A stretch of DNA of 42,058 bases from the NCBI GenBank assembly GCA_016235155.1, contig JACRLW010000005.1:1-42058 (forward strand), read 5' to 3'. Below, one piece after another: positions 17,567 through 25,792 of this stretch; the first letter of the stretch is position 1; every line of letters begins with the position of its first letter. Source of the stretch: Planctomycetota bacterium. Its GTDB lineage: Bacteria > Planctomycetota > UBA1135 > UBA2386. The position numbers and the translations under genes were made by a program. Below the pieces are notes generated by a model. It worked only from the letters and a program-made list of their open reading frames with translations, was not told where the DNA came from and did not search any database.

Positions 17567-18664
17567 ATGGGTTTGTCCTGCGGCATCGTCGGCCTGCCGA
17601 ACGTCGGCAAGAGCACCGTTTTCAACGCCATCACCCTCGGTGAGACGTCCGAGCGTGCGAACTTCATGTTCAGCACGAAGGACCCGGTGCGCGGGGTCGT
17701 CGACGTCCCCGATCCGCGCCTCGCGCGGATCGCCGAGTTCATCGCGACCAAGCGCATCGTCCCCGCGCAGATGACGGTCGTGGACATCCCCGGCATCGTG
17801 TCGGGGAGCAGCCACGGCGAGGGGCTCGGCATCGGCTTCCTCGGCGCGATCAAGGAGAGCGACGTGCTCCTGCACGTCGTCCGCTGCTTCGAGTCGGCCG
17901 ACGTGCAGAGCGTGTCCGGCAGCATCGATCCCGCGATCGACGCCGAGATCGTCGAACTCGAACTCGCGCAGGCCGACCTCCAGACCCTCGAGCGCAACAT
18001 CGAGCGCACCGGCAAGAAGGCGCGCACCGGCGACAAGGACGCGGTCAAGCAGAAGGAACTCTTCGACCGCTGCAAGGCGCACCTCGACAAGGGCGAGCCG
18101 CTGCGCACCCTCGAACTCGCCGCGACGGATGCCGCGACGCTCTATCCGCTGTTCCTGATGACGATCAAGCCGGTGCTGTTCGTCGCCAACGTCGGCCAGG
18201 ACGACATCGCGGGCACGAGCAAGCGCGTGCAGGAGCTGCGCGACTACGCGGCGCGCACCAAGGCGCGGATGATCCACGTCTGCGCCGACATCGAGGCCGA
18301 GCTGGTGCGCATGGATGCCGGCGACCGCGCCGAGTTCATGAAGGACCTCGGCATGACGGCCTCCGGCCTCACGCGCCTGATCCACGAGGGCTTCGACCTG
18401 CTCGGCTTGCAGTCCTACTTCACCGCCGGCGAGATCGAGGTCCGCGCGTGGGTCATCCACCGCGGCGACACCGCGCCGGTCGGCGCCGGCGTGATCCACA
18501 CCGACTTCGTCAAGAAGTTCGTCCGCGCGCAGGTCTACACCTTCGACGACCTGATGGAGCTGCACAGCGAGGCCGCGATCAAGGCGGCGGGCAAGCTGCG
18601 CGTCGAGGGCAAGGACTACGTGCTGCGCGACGGCGACGTCTGCCACTTCCTCGTCGCCAACTGA
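17567..18664 (+). CDS. ychF: YchF-family ATPase (OLA1-like, redox-regulated)
   Basis: A 365-residue P-loop protein of the Obg-related TRAFAC class, cytoplasmic and ribosome-associated, binding ATP rather than GTP. The P-loop GLPNVGKST sits at residues about 8-16, followed by switch/G3 region VVDIPGIVSGSSHGEGLG, a coiled-coil insertion (about 125-190), and a C-terminal TGS domain (about 280-363) with the characteristic FTAGEIEVRAWVI, HTDFVKKFVRA and YVLRDGDVCHF. Length is canonical (about 363). ATG 17567 gives the normal N-terminus MGLSCGIVGLPN. Its stop is only 6 bp from the stop of the convergent glycosyltransferase gene. Confidence 0.97.
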   Translation: MGLSCGIVGLPNVGKSTVFNAITLGETSERANFMFSTKDPVRGVVDVPDPRLARIAEFIATKRIVPAQMTVVDIPGIVSGSSHGEGLGIGFLGAIKESDVLLHVVRCFESADVQSVSGSIDPAIDAEIVELELAQADLQTLERNIERTGKKARTGDKDAVKQKELFDRCKAHLDKGEPLRTLELAATDAATLYPLFLMTIKPVLFVANVGQDDIAGTSKRVQELRDYAARTKARMIHVCADIEAELVRMDAGDRAEFMKDLGMTASGLTRLIHEGFDLLGLQSYFTAGEIEVRAWVIHRGDTAPVGAGVIHTDFVKKFVRAQVYTFDDLMELHSEAAIKAAGKLRVEGKDYVLRDGDVCHFLVAN

Positions 18665-18670
18665 CGCAGC

Positions 18671-19996
18671 CTAGCGTCGCTCGAGGACGATCATCCCGCG
18701 CAGTTCCGCCGCGCGTCTCTCGCGCGACGGCAAGCCCGTCGGCGTGAACTCCGGCGCGAGGGACTCCGCGATCGCGGTGCGCCCGTCGCGACGTCCGGCG
18801 AGGACGACGAAGCGCACGCCGGGGCGTCGCGCCGCCTCGATCAATTCGTCGGGCGAGAAGTGCCTTGGACTGAGCGGACGCCCGCCGCTGAACCAGATCA
18901 CGCGGGTCATGTCCCCCGCGACGCTCTCGCCGGTTTTCAGCATCGACCGCAGCCATTCGCCGAGGACGCGCTCGGCATGGCGGTCGTGCGGCTCGAGTCG
19001 CAGGCAGCCGAAGATGCTCGTGAGCACCACGACGATCTGCGCGACGTAGCGCGTGCGTTCGCGCAGTCCCGCGAGCGCGACCGGCACGAACAACGCGAGC
19101 ACCGGCAACCAGGCGACGAGGAAGCGACGCCGCACGAGGAACGCGACGATCGCGAGCGCCGCGACCGCGAACACCGCCGCGAACGCACGCGCGTCGCGGC
19201 CGCGGCGCGATGCCCACGCACCGGCGATCGCGAGCAGGCCCGCGCCCCAGAACGCTTCCAGCCAGGCGCCGGGGAACGCGAGCAGGTTCCCGGCAATCGT
19301 GCGCCACGCGACGCCGTCGAGTCCGAGTCCGGCATCGCCGCGCGCCGCGTTGAATGCGAGCTTCGGCAGCAACTCGAACGGTTGCCCCGCGCCGGCGCGC
19401 CACGCCGCGAGAAGGAGCACGCCGAGCGCGAGCGGCACGAGGGCGACGGCACCCCGCGTCCGACCGAGCACGAGGTTCGCGGCCGGCAGGGCCAGCGCTT
19501 CCGGTCGCGTCCAGAACGCCGCGGCCGCCGCGATCCCGGAGAACCAGTGTCGGCCGCGCAAGGCGAACAGCAGCGCCCATGCGGCGAGCGTCGCGAACAA
19601 CGGCTCGGTGTAGACCTGGCCGACGAAACGCACCGCGAGCGGCACGAGGGCGAGCAGCCAGCCGGTCGCACGCGCCGTGCGCGGTTCGGCGTGCTCCGCG
19701 ATCCGGACGCACGGCCAGAGACCGAGCGCCGCGACGACCGCAAGCACGAACTGCCCGCCGCGGAACGGATCGACGCCGAGTGCGACGATCGGCGCGACCA
19801 ACAAGGGCAGTCCCGGGGGAAAGACCTCGCTCACAGCACTCGCGGCGTCGCCGGCGGCGAAGCGCTCGGCCATCCAGAGGTAGTTCGCCGCGTCCTCCGC
19901 GGGCACCGGGGTCAGCAGGGCGACGGCGACGCGCACCGCGAAGCCGAACGCGCAGAGACCGGCGATCTCGCTCGCGCGCATGCGATCAGGCGTCAC
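18671..19996 (-). CDS. GT39-like membrane glycosyltransferase
   Basis: About 441 residues with roughly ten membrane helices. The first extracytoplasmic loop has the acidic GT-C motif (PVPAEDAANYLWMAERF, residues about 29-45), followed by EVFPPGLPLL and a FWTRPEAL segment, matching dolichyl/polyprenyl-phosphate mannosyltransferase (PMT/ArnT) relatives. The C-terminal about 90 residues are a soluble domain. It would move a sugar from a lipid carrier to an unknown acceptor. The preferred start is GTG 19996, whose GTGA overlaps the TGA of the upstream large membrane protein gene; ATG 19981 is the alternative and would drop five residues. It is the last gene of the proS-led overlapping unit. Confidence 0.8.
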   Translation of the reverse strand: MTPDRMRASEIAGLCAFGFAVRVAVALLTPVPAEDAANYLWMAERFAAGDAASAVSEVFPPGLPLLVAPIVALGVDPFRGGQFVLAVVAALGLWPCVRIAEHAEPRTARATGWLLALVPLAVRFVGQVYTEPLFATLAAWALLFALRGRHWFSGIAAAAAFWTRPEALALPAANLVLGRTRGAVALVPLALGVLLLAAWRAGAGQPFELLPKLAFNAARGDAGLGLDGVAWRTIAGNLLAFPGAWLEAFWGAGLLAIAGAWASRRGRDARAFAAVFAVAALAIVAFLVRRRFLVAWLPVLALFVPVALAGLRERTRYVAQIVVVLTSIFGCLRLEPHDRHAERVLGEWLRSMLKTGESVAGDMTRVIWFSGGRPLSPRHFSPDELIEAARRPGVRFVVLAGRRDGRTAIAESLAPEFTPTGLPSRERRAAELRGMIVLERR

Positions 19997-22900
19997 GGCA
20001 ACGCCCTCGCGAGCGCGTCGTCCTCGCCGTCGCGCGCGTAGCCGCCGAGCGCGAAGACCAGCTCGCGGTAGTTGCGTACGTCGAGGACGGCGAGCGACTG
20101 CACCGCGCGCAGCGCCCCGAGGTCGCGCACCGTCTCCTCGACCGAGCGCAGGATCGCATCGAGCCGCCGGCGCGCTTCGTCGGCCGGGCGCAGTCCCCCC
20201 GGAACCTGGAGCCACGCGACGACGCTGCGCCGCAGGTCCGCGTCGCCGACGTGCCAGAGCCGCTTGCAGCGTTCGCGCACGCGACGGCCGACCGGCGGCA
20301 CGAACGACGCCGTGTCGAGCCAGCGATCGACGGGATGGCGCTTGCAGCCGCGGCCCAGCCACGCGAACGCGCGACGCACGCGATGAGCCGGCGACGATGA
20401 CTCGTCGTGGTCGAGCTCGGGCGCGAGACGCGCGAACCACTCCTCCGCGCGGAACAACGTGCGCACGGCGTCGCGGTCGGCGACGTACGCGACGGTCGCC
20501 GCGAGTTCCGTCGCCTTGCGCTCCCGTTCGTCGCGCACCGCGACCTCGATCGCACCCGCGAGCGTCGCGGTGTGGAACTCGACGACGCGCTCGCGCGCGC
20601 GCGTCGCGAGCCAGCGCAACGGCTCGCGCTCGCGTTCGCGAAGGCAGAGGAAGTCCATGTCCCGTTCGAGCTCGCTCGTCGTCGCGAACGACGCGCCGCA
20701 GGACCAGCTCGCCGGGGCCCCTGCGTATTCCGGGTCGACCGCGGCCCGCAACCGCATCGCCTCGAGCAGTCCGGGTCCCTTCATCCGCTGGATCTTGCGC
20801 AGGGCGACCGCGAACGGCGCACGGCCGCGCTCGCGCGTGCGCGCCGCGGTCTCGGGCCACAGGATCTCGCGCACGATCCGCACGAGGCGCGCGATCGTCA
20901 TCCGGAACCCGGCGAAGAACAGCCGCGCGAAGTAGAGCGGGGCGAAGAACACGCGGCCCCGCGACAGCCGCGCCTCCCAGAAGCGCACGAAGTTGAGCGT
21001 GCGTCGCGAGCGCGGCAAGTCATGGAGCGGCCGCATCCCGAAGATCTCGCGGATCATGCGCTCGCGGTCGCGCTGCGCCAGCCGGACGACGCCGCGTCCG
21101 AAGCGCTGCGCGAGGTGCTCCATCCGCAGCGGGTCGATCGTGAGGAAGTCGAGCGCCTGGAACTCGGTGGTGTGGAACAGCTCTCGGCTGCCGGGCGGCG
21201 CGGTCCGTTCGACGCGCGCCTCGTTCGCGGAGCGTCGCTCGCGCAGCCAGCGCGCCAGCGCCGCGCGCTCTTCGGCCGTCGCGAGGCGCCGCCGCTCGCG
21301 CGTCATGCAGTTGCGGTTCCACTCGGTGACCAGCTTCGCGGTCTCGACGGCGACGCTCTCCGCGATGAACTGGAACCACACGTACGGCCCGCGGAACAGC
21401 GAGCCCTCGACCAACGACAGCGCGCGCAGGCGACGCCGGTCGCGCCGCGTCGTGCCGAGCCAGACGTTGCGGATGTTCTGCAGCGAGAGGTTGGCGAGCA
21501 GCTGTTCCGTCGTCCGCACGTCGCTTTGGTGCAGCGGCGCGCCGTCGAGGAAGTGCAGGTAGAGCAACGCGATGCGCTGGAGGCGCGCTTCGAACGCGGC
21601 GTCGCCGACCTGCGGCGAGCCGTGCGCGTTGCCGGTGCGCTGCACGGCGAGCATCGCCTGCAGCTTGCCCGCGGCGCGCCAGGTCTCGAGTTCGCCGCGG
21701 AAGACGCGCTCGGCGACGAAGCTCAGGTCGCTCGCCTCGTGGCGCTGCTTGACGAGCTCCGTGAGGTTGAGGAAGTGCACCTCGCTGGTGAGCCGGAACG
21801 CGTCGGCCGCGGCGCCGGCGAGCGCCTTGAGCCAACGCCCCAGCGCAAGGAACACGAGGCACGCGCCGCCGAGGATCACCAGCGGCGTCGCGACGAAGCG
21901 CGCGAGGAAGCCGCCGATCGAACTGTCGGCGCCGAGCACCATGCGCACGAGCGAGAACAGTCCGCCGAACAGCAGGAGGCGCACCGCCGGCCGTTGCGAC
22001 GCGCGCACGATTGCACTCGCGACGCGGTCCAGCACCTGCGGCCCGGTGACGATCCCGTGCAGGTCCGCCCAGTGCAGCGCGCGGTCGCGCCACTTCTCGA
22101 GAAGCAACGCGACGCGCCGTCCGAAGTCGACGACGCGCTCCTCGGGCGTCGCGAAGGCGCGCGGGCTGCGCAGCGACCAGAGGATCGGCAGCCAGCGCAC
22201 CAGCGGGGCGTTGATCACCCGCACGAGGCGGTCGAGCGCGAGGACGTCGCGGCGCGGGAGATACGTGCCGAGTTCCGCGGGGCGGATCCGACCCAGGTAT
22301 TCGATCGCGTGTTCGACGGGGACGTCGCGCGTGGAGACGACCAGACGCGAACGGCCGTCGTCGCGCGGGAGCGACGTGCGCGCGCCGAGCCGCGTCGCGA
22401 GCGCGTCGGCGCGCGCGCGGAGGATCGGTGCGGCGTCGGCGATCGGCAGCTCCGTGAGCAGGACGTGTTCGCGCCGCAGCGCGCGGAACGCGAGGTTCCG
22501 GTCGTCCTCCCGCTCGGGACGCGACAGCGGCACGACCACCCGCTCGAAGAACACGAAGTCGCGATTCAGGAGGCGCGAGAAGCGCCGCACCAGCGCGTCG
22601 AAGCCGCGCACGAGGAACAGCACGAGCCGCAGCACGGCGACCAGCGGCCGCATCGCCTGCAGGTAGCGCGCGATCCACACCCACGCGCGCAGGAAGCGCA
22701 GCGCCCGCGCGGCGCCCGCGAGCTCCGCGCCGGGGATCGCGACGAACCACATCGCGGCGGGCAGCGCGGGCAGCAGGTCGGTGACGGCGTTGCGCAGGAA
22801 CCACGACCCGCGCGCGGGCGCGAGCGCCAGGCGGAACAGGAACTCGGCGACGAAGTACGTGCAGATCGACGCGTCCGCGATCAGGAGCCAGCGGCGCTCG

Positions 22901-23625
22901 CCCTCGTCGCGCGGCGCGAGGATCTGCACGAACACCAACGCGAAGACGACCAGCAGGAGCAGCAGGCTCGTCGTCTCGAAGACACGCGCACCCCGCACGC
23001 CGAGCACGCGTTCGAGACGGAGTTGGAGCCGCCGATCGATCGCGGCATTGCGCGCGCGGCGCGCGAGCCGCCGCAGTTCGCGGTCGCCGCTGCGGTCGGC
23101 GAGCGCCCGATAGACCGCGCCGACCTCTTCGAGCAGCGCGACCTTCTGGCGCAGCGAGTAGTCCTCTTCCTCCGTCGACAGTTCGACCCAGCACTCGGCG
23201 GCGGCGAAGCGCAGGCTGTCGTCGATGCTCGTGCAGCGCGCGATGCGCTCGTCGCGGGCGCGCGCGGCGTCGGACGCGGGACCGTCCGCCTCGAGCAGCA
23301 AGAACTCGGCGCGGAGCTCGGCGAGCTCGAAGAGGACTTCGTGGTCGCCCTCCGGTCGCGCGAGGGCGTCGCGCAGGCGCACCTCGAGCGCGAGCCGACG
23401 CGCGTCGACGGTCCGCGCGGCGAGGTCTTGCGCGAGCCGAGGGTCGCGCGCGCGCCGACGCAGGTACTCGAGTTCCGCGAGGTCGAGTTCGGCCGCGTCC
23501 GGCCCGCCAGAGGTCGCCGACTCGCGCGCGCGCCGCAGGTCGTCGATCAACGCGCGCGGATCGCGATCGAGTGCCTGGAGCAACCGCGCGAGCGACGGCG
23601 TCTCGGCCGCGCCGGCCCCAGTCAT
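19993..23625 (-). CDS. Giant membrane protein with voltage-sensor-like helices, function unknown
   Basis: A 1210-residue protein. A charged, helical N-terminal cytoplasmic part (1-210) is followed by four closely spaced hydrophobic helices at about 216-236, 246-268, 272-298 and 303-325. The second contains FVAEFLFRL and the third LRNAVTDLLPALP, typical of S2/S3 of voltage-gated channel domains. The fourth (RALRFLRAWVWIARYLQAMR) has spaced arginines like S4. No obvious pore loop follows; another helix pair is at about 547-563 and 576-596. The remaining 600 residues are soluble, Arg-rich and unlike any family I recognise. The start ATG 23625 overlaps the proS stop (ATGA) and its stop overlaps the next start (GTGA). 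Ion sensing or transport is an inference only. Confidence 0.72.
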   Translation of the reverse strand: MTGAGAAETPSLARLLQALDRDPRALIDDLRRARESATSGGPDAAELDLAELEYLRRRARDPRLAQDLAARTVDARRLALEVRLRDALARPEGDHEVLFELAELRAEFLLLEADGPASDAARARDERIARCTSIDDSLRFAAAECWVELSTEEEDYSLRQKVALLEEVGAVYRALADRSGDRELRRLARRARNAAIDRRLQLRLERVLGVRGARVFETTSLLLLLVVFALVFVQILAPRDEGERRWLLIADASICTYFVAEFLFRLALAPARGSWFLRNAVTDLLPALPAAMWFVAIPGAELAGAARALRFLRAWVWIARYLQAMRPLVAVLRLVLFLVRGFDALVRRFSRLLNRDFVFFERVVVPLSRPEREDDRNLAFRALRREHVLLTELPIADAAPILRARADALATRLGARTSLPRDDGRSRLVVSTRDVPVEHAIEYLGRIRPAELGTYLPRRDVLALDRLVRVINAPLVRWLPILWSLRSPRAFATPEERVVDFGRRVALLLEKWRDRALHWADLHGIVTGPQVLDRVASAIVRASQRPAVRLLLFGGLFSLVRMVLGADSSIGGFLARFVATPLVILGGACLVFLALGRWLKALAGAAADAFRLTSEVHFLNLTELVKQRHEASDLSFVAERVFRGELETWRAAGKLQAMLAVQRTGNAHGSPQVGDAAFEARLQRIALLYLHFLDGAPLHQSDVRTTEQLLANLSLQNIRNVWLGTTRRDRRRLRALSLVEGSLFRGPYVWFQFIAESVAVETAKLVTEWNRNCMTRERRRLATAEERAALARWLRERRSANEARVERTAPPGSRELFHTTEFQALDFLTIDPLRMEHLAQRFGRGVVRLAQRDRERMIREIFGMRPLHDLPRSRRTLNFVRFWEARLSRGRVFFAPLYFARLFFAGFRMTIARLVRIVREILWPETAARTRERGRAPFAVALRKIQRMKGPGLLEAMRLRAAVDPEYAGAPASWSCGASFATTSELERDMDFLCLREREREPLRWLATRARERVVEFHTATLAGAIEVAVRDERERKATELAATVAYVADRDAVRTLFRAEEWFARLAPELDHDESSSPAHRVRRAFAWLGRGCKRHPVDRWLDTASFVPPVGRRVRERCKRLWHVGDADLRRSVVAWLQVPGGLRPADEARRRLDAILRSVEETVRDLGALRAVQSLAVLDVRNYRELVFALGGYARDGEDDALARALP

Positions 23626-25367
23626 GACTCCGCGGGCGATCCGGCGCACGCCGCGAGCGCGGCGCGCAGTTTCGCGACCGCTTCGGCCGCGGGCAGTTCG
23701 GTCTTGGTGCCGTCGCTGCGCACGCCGAACTCCACCACGCCCTCCGCTGCGCGACGCCCCGCGACGATCGTGTAGGGGAAGCCCAGCAGTTCGAGGTCGG
23801 TGAACTTCGGGCCGGCGCGCAGCGCGCGGTCGTCGAGGCAGGCGTCGACGCCGCTCGCTCGCAGCTCGGTCCACAGCTTCGTGCCGAGTTCGAGTTGCTC
23901 CATGCGCTTGTTGTCGACGACGACCACCGCGCACTGGAACGGCGCGATCGACGCCGGCCAGCAGATGCCCTTCTCGTCGTGATGCTGTTCGACCGCCGAC
24001 TGCGCCGTGCGCGACACGCCGATCCCGTAGCAACCCATCACGAAGGGCTTGGGCTTGCCGTCCTCGGCCATGAACGTGGCGCCCATCGCCGAGGAGTACT
24101 TCGTGCCGAGCTTGAAGATGTGCCCGACCTCGATGCCGCGCGCCTGCAGGAGCGGGCCCTTGTCGTCGGGCGAACGCTCGCCGGCCTTCGCGAGGCGCAG
24201 CTCTCTGAACTCCGGCATGCGGCAGTCGCGGCCGAGGTTCACATTCAGGCAGTGGTATCCGGTCTGGTTGCAGCCGGTCAGCAGGTTGGATCGCCGCTCG
24301 AGGGTCTTGTCGGCGAGAAGGCGCAGCTTGTCGGGGAGACCGATCGGCCCCGCGAAGCCGACCGCGGCCCCGGTGGCCTTCGTGACGTCCTCATCGCTCG
24401 CGAGCTTCACCGCGAGCGCGTCGAGCGCATTGACGAGCTTCACCTCGTTGACGTCGAGGTCGCCGCGCATCATCACCGCGACGATCTCCTCGCGATCGCT
24501 CCACACCGCGCGGTAGAGGAGGGTCTTCGCCATCGCCGCGGCCGGCAGGCGGAAGAAGGCTTCGAGCTGTTCGACGGTGCGGACGTCGGGCGTCGGGTGC
24601 TTCTCGAGCGGGCGCGGCGCGCCGCCGTCGGGCGCGGCCGCCGGGATGGAGTCGGCCTTCTCGACGTTCGCCGCATACCCCGACTCGGCGCAGTAGAGGA
24701 TCGTGTCCTCGCCGGCGTCCGCGACGACCATGAACTCCTCGCTGCCGCTGCCGCCGATCGCGCCCGAATCCGCCTGCACCGCGCGGAAGTCGAGCCCGCA
24801 GCGCGCGAAGACCCGCCGATACGCGCGCGCCATCTTCGCGTAGCTCTCGTCGAGGCCGCCCTGATCGGCGTCGAACGAATACGCGTCCATCATGATGAAC
24901 TCGCGCCCGCGCATCAGCCCGTAGCGCGGCCGGATCTCGTCCCGGAACTTGTCCTGGATCTGGTAGAGGTTCACCGGGAGCTGCTTGTAGGAGCTGATGT
25001 TCTGGTTCGCGTAGGCGGTGATGACCTCTTCGTGCGTCGGACCGAGGCAGTACTCGGCGCCCTTCTGGTCCTTGAGCGTGAACATGATCCCGTCGGTCAC
25101 ATAGCGCTCCCAGCGACCCGAACTTACCCACAGCTCCTTCGGGTGCAGGATCGGCATCATCACCTCCTGCGCCCCCTCGCGATCGAGCTCCTCGCGGACG
25201 ATCTGCATGATCTTCCGCAGCGTCCGCCACATCAGCGGACCGTAGGTGTAGAGACCGGACGAGACCTTCTGGATGTAGCCGCCGCGCGCGAGCAGCTTGT
25301 GGCTCGGGATCTCCGCATCGGCGGGGTCTTCGCGGAGGGTGGTGACGAGGATCTGGCTGAGACGCAT
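23622..25367 (-). CDS. proS: Prolyl-tRNA synthetase, bacterial type with editing domain
   Basis: A 581-residue class II aminoacyl-tRNA synthetase charging tRNA-Pro in the cytoplasm. Visible are the N-terminal RLSQILVTTLRE, motif 1 region (HPKELWVSSGRWERY), CLGPTHEEVIT, motif 2 FRDEIRPRYGLMRGREFIMMD, an INS/YbaK-like editing insert (about 225-390) that removes mischarged alanine, motif 3 GCYGIGVSRTAQSAVEQHHD and a C-terminal anticodon-binding domain (about 465-575). It matches the long bacterial ProS type, not the shorter archaeal type. ATG 25367 is preceded by no Shine-Dalgarno sequence but by a TACCCT hexamer 10 nt upstream. Its TGA overlaps the ATG of the giant membrane protein gene by 4 bp, an unusual partner for a housekeeping synthetase. 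Confidence 0.97.
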   Translation of the reverse strand: MRLSQILVTTLREDPADAEIPSHKLLARGGYIQKVSSGLYTYGPLMWRTLRKIMQIVREELDREGAQEVMMPILHPKELWVSSGRWERYVTDGIMFTLKDQKGAEYCLGPTHEEVITAYANQNISSYKQLPVNLYQIQDKFRDEIRPRYGLMRGREFIMMDAYSFDADQGGLDESYAKMARAYRRVFARCGLDFRAVQADSGAIGGSGSEEFMVVADAGEDTILYCAESGYAANVEKADSIPAAAPDGGAPRPLEKHPTPDVRTVEQLEAFFRLPAAAMAKTLLYRAVWSDREEIVAVMMRGDLDVNEVKLVNALDALAVKLASDEDVTKATGAAVGFAGPIGLPDKLRLLADKTLERRSNLLTGCNQTGYHCLNVNLGRDCRMPEFRELRLAKAGERSPDDKGPLLQARGIEVGHIFKLGTKYSSAMGATFMAEDGKPKPFVMGCYGIGVSRTAQSAVEQHHDEKGICWPASIAPFQCAVVVVDNKRMEQLELGTKLWTELRASGVDACLDDRALRAGPKFTDLELLGFPYTIVAGRRAAEGVVEFGVRSDGTKTELPAAEAVAKLRAALAACAGSPAES

Positions 25368-25377
25368 CGGGCGGGGA

Positions 25378-25383
25378 AGGGTA
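25378..25383 (-). promoter_or_regulatory. Candidate -10 hexamer for proS
   Basis: TACCCT on the minus strand ends 10 nt before ATG 25367. Transcription starting about 7 nt further would leave a leader of only a few bases. No clear -35 was found. Confidence 0.25.
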
Positions 25384-25782
25384 TCCAAGCGGGTCGGCGC
25401 GCGCCTTCGTCGATGGCGAGGCGGAATCCGGCCGCTCGCCATGGATGCGGCGGCGGGTCCTCGCCCGGCCGGAGCTTGACAGGGCTTGCTCGCAGACTGA
25501 CCGTGGGCGCCACCGAGATTCTGCAGGCGGACCATGCGATGACTGCAACAGTCGACGGACGTGTTCTGGCACTGCGCCCGATCGGGGCTGGTACGCGGTG
25601 CGCGTCGCCGATGGAACTCTTCGATCCGGTCAACAACCTCCAGTCCTTCCTGGTCGTCGACGGCTGGCCTGCCATCCTCGGGATGCGCTCAGGATCTGGA
25701 TCGACCACGAGTTCGGTCCAGGCCAGCGAGGAGAACACCGTCGTGCGCCATCGTGCGCTCGTCGATCGTGGCGAGCAGTTGC

Positions 25783-25787
25783 GGAGG
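25783..25787 (+). promoter_or_regulatory. Shine-Dalgarno site of the FG-GAP gene
   Basis: GGAGG lies 5 nt before ATG 25793 and fixes that start. It is notable because most genes in this window lack such a site. Confidence 0.75.
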
Positions 25788-25792
25788 CAACG

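Larger units (their letters stand above)
25368..25792. other. 425-bp intergenic region with a possible small leader ORF
   Basis: The gap lies between divergent proS and the FG-GAP gene. The plus strand has one short frame, 25539-25796 (85 residues, beginning MTATVDGRVLAL), whose TGA overlaps the ATG of the FG-GAP gene as ATGA. That overlap would suit a translationally coupled leader peptide. Codon third-position GC is only moderate and the product resembles nothing I know, so it may be chance. Nothing else is recognised here. Confidence 0.25.

Noticed and set aside
20407..23775. Long 1122-residue open frame on the plus strand
   Set aside because: It is antisense to the giant membrane protein and is extremely rich in Arg, Glu and Ala; the minus frame carries real transmembrane helices.
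25445..25792. N-terminal extension of the FG-GAP protein by 116 residues
   Set aside because: The ATG at 25793 has a strong Shine-Dalgarno site and opens a signal peptide; the upstream part is Arg/Cys-rich and non-hydrophobic.
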